DNA of 10,500 bases from an uncultured Haloferula sp. (GTDB lineage: Bacteria > Verrucomicrobiota > Verrucomicrobiae > Verrucomicrobiales > Akkermansiaceae), in assembly GCA_946481625.1 (NCBI GenBank), contig CAMLOZ010000065.1:1-10500 (forward strand). Direction: 5' to 3'. Position numbers and translations under genes: made by a program. The notes under the pieces are model-generated. The model was not told where the DNA came from and ran no database searches. It saw only the letters and a list, made by a program, of their open reading frames with translations. This document shows positions 1 to 6,721 of this stretch, piece by piece (position 1 is the first letter of the stretch; each line of letters begins with the position of its first letter).

Positions 1-408
1 CTTCAGGTAGCCGTAGAGTTCCCCGTAGGTCTCCCGCATCGGTTGGACGAGGGCCGGGTTCTGCGCCAGCGCCGCGAAGACCGAGGAGTAGCTGCGCCGC
101 AACTCCTCCGTCCAGGCCTGCGCGTCCGTGAAACAGTTCAGCAGGAGCCCCCGGACCATCCTGCCCGGCCCCGGCGAAACGCTCTCATACGCGGACATGA
201 AATGAGTCCGCCAACCCTCCGCCGCCCGCCGGACCATCGATTCGATCAGTTGATCCTTGTTCGTGAAGTAATGCAGCAGCCCGCCCTTGCTCACTCCCGC
301 CTCCGCCGCCACCGCGTCGAAGGTCAATTTCGAGACCCCCTCCCGCACCGCCACCGTTTCCGCCGCGTCCAGCAATTGGTCTCTCAAGGTTGGATTCACT
401 CGTGTCAT
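1..408 (-). CDS. TetR/AcrR-family transcriptional repressor (partial, C-terminus beyond left edge)
   Basis: The minus strand reads open from ATG at 408-406 to the window edge, giving the first 136 residues. The N-terminus is a TetR DNA-binding domain: a first helix (about residues 8-24), then a helix-turn-helix with T-F-D-A-V-A-A-E-A-G-V-S-K-G-G-L-L-H-Y-F (29-48) and N-K-D-Q-L-I (50-55). The later part is helical, as expected for the ligand-binding domain, but its end is missing. Members of this family are usually ligand-relieved repressors that bind palindromes near their own promoter, and the SKGGLLxxF subtype often sits beside efflux or lipid genes. It diverges from the ANL-like gene at 633, and a duplicated palindrome lies 17-62 bases upstream of its start, suggesting autoregulation and perhaps control of the divergent gene. 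The ligand cannot be inferred. Family assignment is firm; targets are inference. Confidence 0.93.
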   Translation of the reverse strand, partial: MTRVNPTLRDQLLDAAETVAVREGVSKLTFDAVAAEAGVSKGGLLHYFTNKDQLIESMVRRAAEGWRTHFMSAYESVSPGPGRMVRGLLLNCFTDAQAWTEELRRSYSSVFAALAQNPALVQPMRETYGELYGYLK

Positions 409-419
409 GCCGCGGGCGC

Positions 420-447
420 AACCTACCGTCCAGACGGTCGGAGTCAA
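420..447 (-). promoter_or_regulatory. Candidate promoter of the TetR gene
   Basis: On the minus strand TTGACT (447-442) resembles a -35 box and TAGGTT (425-420) is a weak -10 box, with a 16-base spacer. The gene starts 11 bases further on, so the transcript would have almost no leader. The first operator copy fills the spacer and the second abuts the -35 box, the usual arrangement for autorepression. The -10 match is poor (3 of 6). Confidence 0.4.
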
Positions 448-470
448 ACCGTCCAGACGGTCGGACTCAT
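425..470. promoter_or_regulatory. Tandemly duplicated palindromic operator, probably for the TetR regulator
   Basis: The 14-base palindrome ACCGTCCAGACGGT (6-base arms, CA centre) occurs exactly twice, at 425-438 and 448-461. Each copy lies in a 23-base unit (425-447 and 448-470); the units agree at 21 of 23 positions, so this looks like a tandem duplication. A 23-base repeat places the copies about two helical turns apart, on nearly the same DNA face. TetR-family operators are typically palindromes of about this size close to the regulator's own start, which fits. Binding by the adjacent TetR protein is inferred from position only. Confidence 0.75.
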
Positions 471-564
471 TTTTTAATGTCATGCCCATCCTTTCCCTAC
501 GACGAACCGGTCCGCCCGCACGTGACAGGAGGTTACAAGTTTCTGACGATTTCCGGAGCCCGCG

Positions 565-593
565 TTGACGAACTAACGCGCCTTGGCCAGCCT
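565..593 (+). promoter_or_regulatory. Candidate promoter of the ANL-like gene
   Basis: TTGACG at 565-570 is a 5-of-6 match to a -35 box, followed after 17 bases by CAGCCT (588-593), a weak -10. It would start transcription near 600, about 33 bases before the ATG at 633. It lies roughly 100 bases from the operator pair, so the divergent gene may not be directly repressed by occlusion. Otherwise the 409-632 intergenic region shows only the operators and a T-rich stretch at 470-477. Confidence 0.25.
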
Positions 594-632
594 CAGCGGG
601 TGGTCCGGCCGAGCGCCGCCTCATGAGATCCA

Positions 633-1871
633 ATGCTCTACTCCCGCTGGCAGGACATCCTCGGCAAGCATCGCGATCGCCTCGCCGTGATCGACGGCGA
701 GGACCGCTGGACCTTCGGTGACTTGGCGGAGCGCCTCCAGGCAATGCCCCCCGCCTTCAGCCCGATCTTCGCCCGCGGCGGGGTCCCGGAAGTCGCGGTG
801 GCGGTGCTGCGCGGGTGGCGCGACGGCCAGCCGGTACTGCCGCTGGAAAAAGATGCGCCCGATCCGGGGGTGCCACCGCTCATCCCGGAGGGCACCGCGC
901 ACCTGAAGCTGACGCCCGGAATCGCCGGCAAGCCGCGGGCGGTCTTCTTCACGGCAGAACAAATCGCCGCCGATGCCGACCGGCTCGCGGCGGCGATGGA
1001 ACTGCACCCCCTGGTCCCGAATCTCGCGGCGATCTCGGTGACACATTCCTACGGATTTTCGAGCATCATGCTGCCGCTGCTCTTGCACGGCGTGCCGGTG
1101 CACGCGGTGGAGGTTCCCTTCCCCCGGGTGGTGGCGGAAGCGCTGGCCGCGCACGAACGGATGGTAGTGCCCGCGGTGCCTTCCATCTGGAAAGCGTGGC
1201 ACCGCTCGGGAATCCTGGCTCACGCGAAGATCGCGCTGGCCGTCTCCGCCGGGGCACCGCTGTCGCTGGAGCTGGAAGCCGCCGTGTACGAGAGCTTCGC
1301 GCTCAAGCTTCACAATTTCTACGGTGCCAGCGAGTGCGGCGGGATCTCCTTCGACGACTCGCGGGTGCCGCGGGAAAGTGCCGCCGACCTCGGAACCCCG
1401 CTTCATGGCGTGGGCGTGAGCGTCCACGAATCCGGGAGATTCCTGATCACGAGCAACGCCGTGGCCAGCGGCTACGCGGAAGCGCGGGAGGGCGAGATCC
1501 TGGGCGGCGGACGGTTCCTGACACAGGACTTCGGCGAGATCGAGAACGGACGGCTTCTTCTCGCCAGCAGCGGTGCCGAGTCGATCAACGTCGCGGGCCG
1601 GAAGATCGGTCCGGCGAAGATCGAGGCGGCGCTGATGGCAACCGGCCTCGTGGCGCGGGCGAGGGTCTTCGGCGTGACGAGCCACGATCCCGAGCGGGTC
1701 GAGGAGATCACCGCGATGGTCGAATTGATGGGGGGATCGCTGGACGAACTCCGTCAGGCCGCCGTCGCGGCGCTGGCTGGCTGGGAATGCCCGCGGCACT
1801 GGGTGACGGACGCCGGGGAGGACGCTTGGCGGATCGGAAGGGCGGACCTGAAGAAGCGCTACGCCTCCTGA
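633..1871 (+). CDS. Short, degenerate ANL-superfamily (AMP-binding / acyl-CoA synthetase-like) protein
   Basis: This 412-residue protein has the layout of an adenylate-forming ANL enzyme but is shorter than the usual 500-550 residues. Recognisable parts are a remnant of the phosphate-binding loop, L-T-P-G-I-A-G-K-P-R-A (93-103; the family has S/T-G-T-T-G-x-P-K-G), the A5 motif F-Y-G-A-S-E-C-G-G (229-237), the ribose-binding Asp in T-Q-D-F-G-E-I (297-303), and V-A-G-R-K-I-G-P-A-K-I-E (320-331) opening the mobile C-terminal domain. At the end, W-R-I-G-R-A-D-L-K-K (399-408) aligns with the catalytic G-K loop but has Arg where Lys is expected. The family activates carboxylates as acyl-adenylates, then usually thioesters. 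The dehydratase and acyltransferase nearby suggest an acyl-chain pathway, for example aryl-polyene-type AMP ligases of similar size. Family assignment is good; activity and substrate are uncertain. Start: ATG at 633 with only a weak GAGA (625-628) upstream. Confidence 0.85.
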   Translation: MLYSRWQDILGKHRDRLAVIDGEDRWTFGDLAERLQAMPPAFSPIFARGGVPEVAVAVLRGWRDGQPVLPLEKDAPDPGVPPLIPEGTAHLKLTPGIAGKPRAVFFTAEQIAADADRLAAAMELHPLVPNLAAISVTHSYGFSSIMLPLLLHGVPVHAVEVPFPRVVAEALAAHERMVVPAVPSIWKAWHRSGILAHAKIALAVSAGAPLSLELEAAVYESFALKLHNFYGASECGGISFDDSRVPRESAADLGTPLHGVGVSVHESGRFLITSNAVASGYAEAREGEILGGGRFLTQDFGEIENGRLLLASSGAESINVAGRKIGPAKIEAALMATGLVARARVFGVTSHDPERVEEITAMVELMGGSLDELRQAAVAALAGWECPRHWVTDAGEDAWRIGRADLKKRYAS

Positions 1872-2323
1872 CCGCTGAGCATGATCTTCGCGGTTGCGAG
1901 AGACCGCTCGCCCACGCTCACTTCGCCGGAGACTTGGATCATCCCTCCGAGACGGCCTTCCACCTCGGCGCGGATCGTGAGTGTCTCGCCGGGGCGGGCC
2001 GCACCGAGGATCTTCGCGGCGCGGACGCCGGTGAGGAGAAGATTCTCCAAGGGCGGGATCGCGGGGTCACTCTGGGCTACCACGCCGCCGAGCTGCGCGA
2101 TCGCCTCGATGAGGATCACGCCTGGGATGAGGGGGTTCCCCGGGAAATGGCCGGCGAGGAAGGGCTCGTCACCCCGGACCCGGTAGCTCGCCGTGGCGGA
2201 TTTGCCGGGATCGAGCGCATCGAGGGTATCCACGAAGCGGAATTCCGGTCCGTGGGGCAGGGCGGCAAGCGGATCGTTCACGGCGGCATCCATCCCGGAT
2301 GCCCGCAGACTGGCAAGCTGCAT
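1859..2323 (-). CDS. FabZ-like 3-hydroxyacyl-ACP dehydratase (hotdog fold)
   Basis: The 154-residue product matches the single-hotdog FabZ family: L-P-H near 22-24, F-V-D (30-32), E-P-F-L-A-G-H-F-P (53-61), and [14 protein letters not shown] (64-77). His59 and Glu73 are the expected catalytic pair, with the 14-residue spacing seen in FabZ enzymes. Such enzymes dehydrate 3-hydroxyacyl-ACP to trans-2-enoyl-ACP in the cytoplasm. It may be the housekeeping FabZ or a pathway-specific paralogue; the neighbouring ANL-like and PlsC-like genes favour lipid or polyene-type chemistry, but no other fab gene is in view. Start is uncertain: ATG at 2323 or Met11 (2293-2291), which would still leave 11 residues before the L-P-H motif; neither has a clear Shine-Dalgarno. 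The 3' end overlaps the convergent ANL-like gene by 13 bases. Confidence 0.9.
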   Translation of the reverse strand: MQLASLRASGMDAAVNDPLAALPHGPEFRFVDTLDALDPGKSATASYRVRGDEPFLAGHFPGNPLIPGVILIEAIAQLGGVVAQSDPAIPPLENLLLTGVRAAKILGAARPGETLTIRAEVEGRLGGMIQVSGEVSVGERSLATAKIMLSGQEA

Positions 2324-2341
2324 GCTCGTTTTTGCAGAGGA

Positions 2342-2379
2342 ATTTTAAATCGACCCGAACCATCACGACCGGTTAGACT
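2342..2379. promoter_or_regulatory. Divergent intergenic promoter region
   Basis: The 74 bases between the dehydratase and acyltransferase starts must serve both genes. On the minus strand TAAAAT (2347-2342) is a 5-of-6 match to a -10 box, 18 bases before the dehydratase ATG, with no good -35. On the plus strand TCGACC (2350-2355), an 18-base gap and TAGACT (2374-2379) form a modest promoter ending 18 bases before the acyltransferase ATG. If both are real, they overlap and would compete for polymerase. Confidence 0.3.
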
Positions 2380-2397
2380 GAAGGCGCGTTCCCTCCC

Positions 2398-3237
2398 ATG
2401 CCACCCGCCGAGACCCGAACCCTGACCGCGCCGCCGCAAGCCGCGGCCACCCAGCCAAAACGCGGGTGGCGCTGGGCTTGGGATGTCATGGCGACACTCG
2501 GGGCCTTCGCTTACTGGGGGATATTCGGGCTGCTTTTCACCCTTGTCTCGATTCCGCTGATCCTGGTGCTGCCCTGCCCGGTGGCGAAAAAGCTGGGCCG
2601 CGGGATGTTGCACCGCGCCTTCCGGGTTTTCGTCGGCTACCTGAAAGTCACCGATCTGGTGCATGCGGATCTCGCTTCGCTCGATGCCCTGAAGGACAAG
2701 AAAGGACCGGTGATCATCGCGCCGAATCACACCTCCCTGTGGGACGCCGTCTTCGTGATTTCCAAGTTGCCGCAGCCGATCTGCATCATGAAGGAATCAA
2801 TCCTGAAGAATCCCTTCCTCGGCGGCGGGGCGCGGCTGGCAGGCTACATCCCGAACGGGTCCTCCGCGCGGATGGTGAAGGATGCGGCGGATGCCCTGCA
2901 GAACGGCGGGCAGCTCCTGCTTTTCCCGGAGGGGACGCGGACCCGCCGCGACGCCCGCTGGACCAACCCGCTGGGCGGCGGCTGCGCCCTGATCGCGAAG
3001 CGGGCGGGGGTGCCGGTGCGGCCGGTCTTCATCCGCAGTAACACCCGCTTTTTGGAAAAGGGCTGGCCGCTGTGGAAGAAGCCGGATCTGCCGATCCGCC
3101 TGAGCTTCGAACTCGGTGAGCCGTTACAGGTCGAGGAGGGCGAGTCCGCCCACGAGTTCACCAAGCGCCTGGAGGACATTTTCGAGCGGAACCTGTCCCG
3201 CGCCCACAAATTCCGACGCCAGGTGGCCCAAGGTTGA
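2398..3237 (+). CDS. PlsC-type 1-acyl-sn-glycerol-3-phosphate acyltransferase
   Basis: The 279-residue protein carries the glycerolipid acyltransferase signatures: block I N-H-T-S-L-W-D (110-116) with catalytic His111 and Asp116, a G-Y-I-P-N-G segment fitting block II, F-P-E-G-T-R (176-181) as block III, and V-P-V-R-P-V-F-I as block IV. A hydrophobic segment at about 31-60 should anchor it in the inner membrane with the active site on the cytoplasmic face. The Pro/Ala-rich first 20 residues are likely disordered. PlsC enzymes acylate lysophosphatidic acid from acyl-ACP or acyl-CoA to give phosphatidic acid, but relatives also acylate ornithine lipids or polyene products, so the acceptor is not certain. 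ATG at 2398 is used; the bases just before it are pyrimidine-rich, with no Shine-Dalgarno. Confidence 0.92.
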   Translation: MPPAETRTLTAPPQAAATQPKRGWRWAWDVMATLGAFAYWGIFGLLFTLVSIPLILVLPCPVAKKLGRGMLHRAFRVFVGYLKVTDLVHADLASLDALKDKKGPVIIAPNHTSLWDAVFVISKLPQPICIMKESILKNPFLGGGARLAGYIPNGSSARMVKDAADALQNGGQLLLFPEGTRTRRDARWTNPLGGGCALIAKRAGVPVRPVFIRSNTRFLEKGWPLWKKPDLPIRLSFELGEPLQVEEGESAHEFTKRLEDIFERNLSRAHKFRRQVAQG

Positions 3238-3241
3238 GATC

Positions 3242-3313
3242 GGATTTCCGCGGAGTTTCCCGGCTCCGCTCCTTGGCTTGGAACGGATGGCGGAAATCCT
3301 CCCCGGATTCCGC
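3242..3313 (+). other. Mutually exclusive inverted repeats between the acyltransferase gene and carA
   Basis: GGATTTCCGC (3242-3251) is a perfect 10-base inverted repeat of GCGGAAATCC (3290-3299). The second arm can instead pair with GGATTCCGC (3305-3313): 9 pairs, one bulged A and a 5-base loop. A third small hairpin, GCGGAG/CTCCGC (3250-3255/3264-3269), overlaps the first arm. The local hairpin could end the acyltransferase transcript, although no U-run follows, or the set could be an RNA switch for carA. Structure is read directly; function is inference. Confidence 0.4.
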
Positions 3314-3343
3314 TTGTGAGTCCGCCCGCCCCTCCCCTACCGT
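3314..3343 (+). promoter_or_regulatory. Candidate carA promoter
   Basis: TTGTGA (3314-3319), an 18-base spacer and TACCGT (3338-3343) form a weak sigma-70-type promoter about 45 bases before the carA ATG. The -10 match is only 3 of 6, though the T-A-n-n-n-T frame is kept. It lies downstream of the competing hairpins; if it is the true promoter, those hairpins are not in the carA leader RNA. Confidence 0.25.
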
Positions 3344-3362
3344 CCGCGCGCCGCGCGGGTAG
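3337..3362 (+). other. GC-rich hairpin in the carA leader
   Basis: CTAC (3337-3340) pairs with GTAG (3359-3362), and CCGCG (3344-3348) pairs with CGCGG (3354-3358), leaving a three-base bulge and a five-base loop. The stem ends 26 bases before the carA start. It is not followed by a U-run, so it is not a standard intrinsic terminator. In such GC-rich sequence a stem of this size may be fortuitous. Confidence 0.3.
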
Positions 3363-3388
3363 CGCTCCCGCGCGGTCGTCCCGCGCCC

Positions 3389-4528
3389 ATGAAAGCCATT
3401 CTAGCTCTTGAAGACGGCCGCCTTTTCGAAGGCCGTGCCTTCGGTGCCACCGGAACCACCACCGGCGAGATCTGCTTCAACACCTCGATGACCGGTTATC
3501 AGGAGGTCGTCACCGATCCGTCCTACCGCGGTCAGATCGTGGCCATGACCTACCCGCAGATCGGGAATTACGGGATCAACCCGGAGGACGCCGAGTCCGC
3601 AAGCCCGCACGTGCGCGGCTTCGTGATCGGCGAGCTTTCCCCGGTCGCCTCGAACTGGCGCTCGCGGCAATCGCTGCCGGATTACTTCACCCAGCACGGC
3701 GTGGTCGGCATCGAGCACGTGGATACCCGGGCGCTGACCAAGCACCTGCGTTCCCGCGGCGCGATGCGCGCCTGCCTGACCACCGAATTGGACACCGAAG
3801 CGGCGATCAAAGCCGCGCAGGCCTCTCCCTCGATGGAAGGGATGGACTACGTGCAGGAAGTCTCCACCGAAAAGGGCTACGCTTGGCAGGACGACTCCCG
3901 CCGTTTCGCCCTGCCGAATGCCTCGACGGGGCATCTCGAGACCTACCTCGAACTTCCGCCGGTGAAGCACCGGATCGTGGCTTACGATTTCGGCATCAAG
4001 TGGAACATCCTGCGCCGCTTGCGGCAGGCAGGCTTCGAGGTGGACGTGGTGAACTCGCGCGCCTCCGCGGAATCCGTGCTGGCGAAGAATCCGGACGGCA
4101 TCTTCCTCTCGAACGGCCCCGGTGATCCGGCGGCGCTCGGCTACATCCACGAGGAGATCAAGAAGTTGATCGGCAAGAAGCCGGTCTTCGGCATCTGCCT
4201 GGGCAACCAGATCCTCGGCCACGTTTTCGGCGGCAAGACCTACAAGCTGAAGTTCGGCCACCGCGGCGGCAACCAGCCAGTGAAGGATCTGCGCAGCGGC
4301 CGGATTTCGATCACCTCGCAGAACCACGGCTTCGCGGTCGATCCCGACTCGCTGCCTTCGAACGTGGAGGTCACGCACCTCAACCTGAACGACGACACCG
4401 TGGAAGGCATCCGCCACAAGGAGATGCCGGTCTTCTCCGTGCAGTATCACCCGGAGGCGGCTCCCGGCCCGCACGACGCCAGCTACTTCTTCGAGGAGTT
4501 CGCGGCGTTGATCGATTCGACGAAATAA
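3389..4528 (+). CDS. carA: Carbamoyl-phosphate synthase small subunit (glutamine amidotransferase)
   Basis: The 379-residue product is a full-length CarA. The N-terminal half has the family start A-L-E-D-G-x-x-F-E-G and F-N-T-S-M-T-G-Y-Q-E-V-V-T-D-P-S-Y (about 30-46). The C-terminal half is a class I glutamine amidotransferase with nucleophile Cys270 in G-I-C-L-G-N-Q, and His354 and Glu356 in Y-H-P-E-A, matching the E. coli triad spacing. It hydrolyses glutamine and channels ammonia to the large subunit CarB, making carbamoyl phosphate for pyrimidines and arginine in the cytoplasm. CarB is not in this window; the next gene is purA, so carA and carB are unlinked or separated here. The ATG at 3389 gives the expected N-terminus despite lacking a Shine-Dalgarno motif. 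Confidence 0.98.
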   Translation: MKAILALEDGRLFEGRAFGATGTTTGEICFNTSMTGYQEVVTDPSYRGQIVAMTYPQIGNYGINPEDAESASPHVRGFVIGELSPVASNWRSRQSLPDYFTQHGVVGIEHVDTRALTKHLRSRGAMRACLTTELDTEAAIKAAQASPSMEGMDYVQEVSTEKGYAWQDDSRRFALPNASTGHLETYLELPPVKHRIVAYDFGIKWNILRRLRQAGFEVDVVNSRASAESVLAKNPDGIFLSNGPGDPAALGYIHEEIKKLIGKKPVFGICLGNQILGHVFGGKTYKLKFGHRGGNQPVKDLRSGRISITSQNHGFAVDPDSLPSNVEVTHLNLNDDTVEGIRHKEMPVFSVQYHPEAAPGPHDASYFFEEFAALIDSTK

Positions 4529-4608
4529 GACCCGAGACCTCCGGACGCGACCACCGCGATCGTTGCCGGCAAGGTTCACGTCCATCGTTCCATTCGCGGT
4601 TCAAGATC

Positions 4609-5877
4609 ATGAACACCATCGTCACCGGTCTCCAGTGGGGAGACGAAGGCAAAGGCAAGATTGTCGATTATCTCACCGAATCCGCCGACGTCGTCGTGCG
4701 AGGCCAAGGCGGCAACAACGCCGGGCATACGGTGATTGCCCGGGGGACGAAGTATGTGCTGCACCTGCTGCCCTCCGGCATCCTCTGGGACGGCAAGCTC
4801 AACGTGATCGCGAACGGCGTGGTGATCGATCCGGTCGGGCTGGTCGCGGAGATCGAGCGGGTGGAAGGCCAAGGGGTCTCGATCACGCCGGAGAAGCTTC
4901 TCATTTCGGACCGCTCCCATGTCGTGTTACCGCTGCACAAGGAACTGGATGCGGCGCGCGAGGCGGCGCTGGGCGACCGCAAGATCGGCACCACCAAGCG
5001 CGGCATCGGCCCGGCCTATGCGGACAAGATCAACCGCTGCGGCTTGCGGGTGGCCGACCTGATGGACGAGGCCTATTTCCGCGAGATGGTCACGCACCGC
5101 ACGGCGGAGGCGAACGAGGTGCTGGCGAAATTCGGCCTGCCCACCTTCAACGCGGAAGAGCAGGCGGAGGAAGTGCTGGCGGCCTTCGCGCGGCTGCGCC
5201 CGCACGTCACGAACACCATCCCCGTGCTCCACGCGGCATGGAAGGCGGGCAAGACGATCCTTTTCGAAGGGGCGCAGGGCACCCTGCTCGACATCGACTT
5301 CGGCACCTATCCCTTCGTCACCTCGTCGAACACGACCTCCGGCGGTTCCTGCACCGGCACCGGCCTGCCGCCAACCGCGATCCAGGAAGTCATCGGCGTA
5401 TGCAAGGCTTACACCACGCGGGTCGGGTCCGGTCCCTTCCCGAGTGCGGATGAAGGGCTCTCGCAGTACCTGCACGATCTCGGCCGCGAATTCGGAGCCA
5501 CCACCGGCCGCCCGCGCGGCTGCGGCTGGCTGGATGCCGTATTGCTGCGCCACGGCTGCATGGTGAACGGCGCGACGGGCCTGGCCGTGACCAATCTCGA
5601 CGGCCTCGACAACTACGCGACCCTCCGTATTTGCACCGGCTACGACATCGACGGCACGGTCCATGAACTTCCGCCCGCCGACCGCCATGCCTGGGACCGG
5701 GCCACCGCGATCTACGAAGAGCTTCCCGGCTGGCAGCAGGACACCACCGCGTCCACGTCCTTCGACCAGCTACCGGCGAACGCGAGGGCCTACCTCGCAC
5801 GGCTGAGCGAGCTGTGCGGAACGCCGGTCAAGTTCGTCGGCGTCGGTCCCGACCGCGCCCAGACGCTGGTGGTTTGA
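4609..5877 (+). CDS. purA: Adenylosuccinate synthetase
   Basis: The 422-residue product is a full-length PurA. The GTP/IMP-site motif W-G-D-E-G-K-G-K (10-17) holds the catalytic Asp12, and N-N-A-G-H-T (36-41) holds His40. Also present are G-T-T-K-R-G-I-G-P-A-Y (near 125-135), F-V-T-S-S-N-T-T, G-R-P-R-G-C-G-W-L-D and, near the end, G-V-G-P-D-R. The enzyme joins aspartate to IMP using GTP, the first committed step to AMP, in the cytoplasm. It begins 80 bases after carA and ends 22 bases before uppS on the same strand, so co-transcription with both is plausible. The gap upstream contains the palindrome TTGCCGGCAA (4563-4572), but no convincing promoter or terminator. The ATG at 4609 puts the first motif exactly where the family has it. 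Confidence 0.98.
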   Translation: MNTIVTGLQWGDEGKGKIVDYLTESADVVVRGQGGNNAGHTVIARGTKYVLHLLPSGILWDGKLNVIANGVVIDPVGLVAEIERVEGQGVSITPEKLLISDRSHVVLPLHKELDAAREAALGDRKIGTTKRGIGPAYADKINRCGLRVADLMDEAYFREMVTHRTAEANEVLAKFGLPTFNAEEQAEEVLAAFARLRPHVTNTIPVLHAAWKAGKTILFEGAQGTLLDIDFGTYPFVTSSNTTSGGSCTGTGLPPTAIQEVIGVCKAYTTRVGSGPFPSADEGLSQYLHDLGREFGATTGRPRGCGWLDAVLLRHGCMVNGATGLAVTNLDGLDNYATLRICTGYDIDGTVHELPPADRHAWDRATAIYEELPGWQQDTTASTSFDQLPANARAYLARLSELCGTPVKFVGVGPDRAQTLVV

Positions 5878-5899
5878 TTTTTCACTCCCCCTTCATTCC

Positions 5900-6646
5900 A
5901 TGCTCGCTCATCCGCATTCCAATGCGGCCCTCCCGATGAACGAAGACCGGTCCATCCCCCGCCACATCGCCATCATCATGGATGGCAACGGCCGCTGGGC
6001 GAAAGAGCGCGGTCTGCCGCGACGCGAGGGGCATCGGGCGGGAGCGGAATCGGTGCGCGAGTGTGTAGAAGCCTGCAAGGAACTGGGGGTCGAGTACCTC
6101 ACCCTCTATGCCTTCTCCTCGGAGAACTGGAACCGCCCCGCGGCGGAGGTCACCGCCCTGATGGCGTTGCTGGAAAAGTTCCTGGAAGAGAAAGCCGGCG
6201 AGCTGATGAAGCAGAACGTGCGGCTGACGGCGATCGGTCATCTCGACCGCTTGCCGGAACGCACCCGCCGCAAGCTGAACAAGGCGGTCGAGCGGACCGC
6301 GGGAAACACCTCGCTCACCCTCGTGCTGGCGCTGTCCTACGGCGCGCGGGAGGAGATCGTCGAAGCGGCGCGCTCCCTCGCCACGGATGCGGCGGCGGGG
6401 AAGATCGATCCTGCGAAGATCGACTGCGCGGCATTTGCCGCCCGGCTCTTCACCGCGGGAATCCCGGACCCGGACCTGCTCGTCCGCACCTCCGGCGAGC
6501 TGCGCGTTTCGAACTTCCTCCTGTGGCAGATCAGCTACGCGGAGATCGTGATTTTCAAGAAGTTCTGGCCGGACTTCCGGCAGGCGGACCTCTTCGAGGC
6601 GGCGCAGGAGTACGCGCGGCGGCACCGGCGCTTCGGAGCCCTTTAA
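5900..6646 (+). CDS. uppS: Isoprenyl transferase (undecaprenyl diphosphate synthase family)
   Basis: The 248-residue product is a cis-prenyltransferase. The signature H-I-A-I-I-M-D-G-N-G-R-W-A (22-34) holds the Mg-binding catalytic Asp28. Y-A-F-S-S-E-N-W-x-R-P follows, and the C-terminal block R-T-S-G-E-L-R-V-S-N-F-L-L-W-Q binds diphosphate and completes the dimeric site. The enzyme extends farnesyl diphosphate with isopentenyl units to the C55 carrier used for peptidoglycan and O-antigen export. Chain length cannot be read directly, but a single copy of about 250 residues is usually UppS. Two starts are possible: ATG at 5900, or Met13 at 5936, which removes a short non-conserved leader; neither has a Shine-Dalgarno. 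It lies 22 bases after purA with no terminator between, suggesting one transcript. Confidence 0.95.
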   Translation: MLAHPHSNAALPMNEDRSIPRHIAIIMDGNGRWAKERGLPRREGHRAGAESVRECVEACKELGVEYLTLYAFSSENWNRPAAEVTALMALLEKFLEEKAGELMKQNVRLTAIGHLDRLPERTRRKLNKAVERTAGNTSLTLVLALSYGAREEIVEAARSLATDAAAGKIDPAKIDCAAFAARLFTAGIPDPDLLVRTSGELRVSNFLLWQISYAEIVIFKKFWPDFRQADLFEAAQEYARRHRRFGAL

Positions 6647-6721
6647 GTGCCGCTCGTCACGGAGCGCAAGGTCCATGAACACCGCTCATGCATGCCGCGA
6701 TTTCCCTGACTCAGCCTCTGC

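Noticed and set aside
43..477. Plus-strand open frame of 144 codons opposite the TetR gene
   Set aside because: The TetR frame on the minus strand has a clear helix-turn-helix; the plus frame is Arg/His/Pro-rich and crosses the operator repeats.
527..532. Perfect AGGAGG Shine-Dalgarno sequence in the 409-632 intergenic region
   Set aside because: No ATG, GTG or TTG lies at a usable distance downstream, so there is no gene for it to serve; probably chance.
815..2425. Plus-strand open frame of 536 codons spanning the ANL-like and dehydratase genes
   Set aside because: It runs in another frame across two genes with recognisable family motifs; its product is low-complexity Arg/Gly/Ala with no domain signal. 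It results from high GC suppressing stop codons.
4563..4572. Palindrome TTGCCGGCAA between carA and purA
   Set aside because: It occurs once, is only ten bases, has no loop or U-run, and shows no promoter context; too little to call an operator or terminator.
3401..4585. Minus-strand open frame of 394 codons opposite carA
   Set aside because: It lies fully opposite a canonical carA and has no recognisable motif; it mirrors carA codon bias.
6662..6687. GAGCG/CGCTC inverted repeat after uppS, considered as a terminator
   Set aside because: Only five pairs with a 16-base loop and no U-run; not distinguishable from chance at this GC content.
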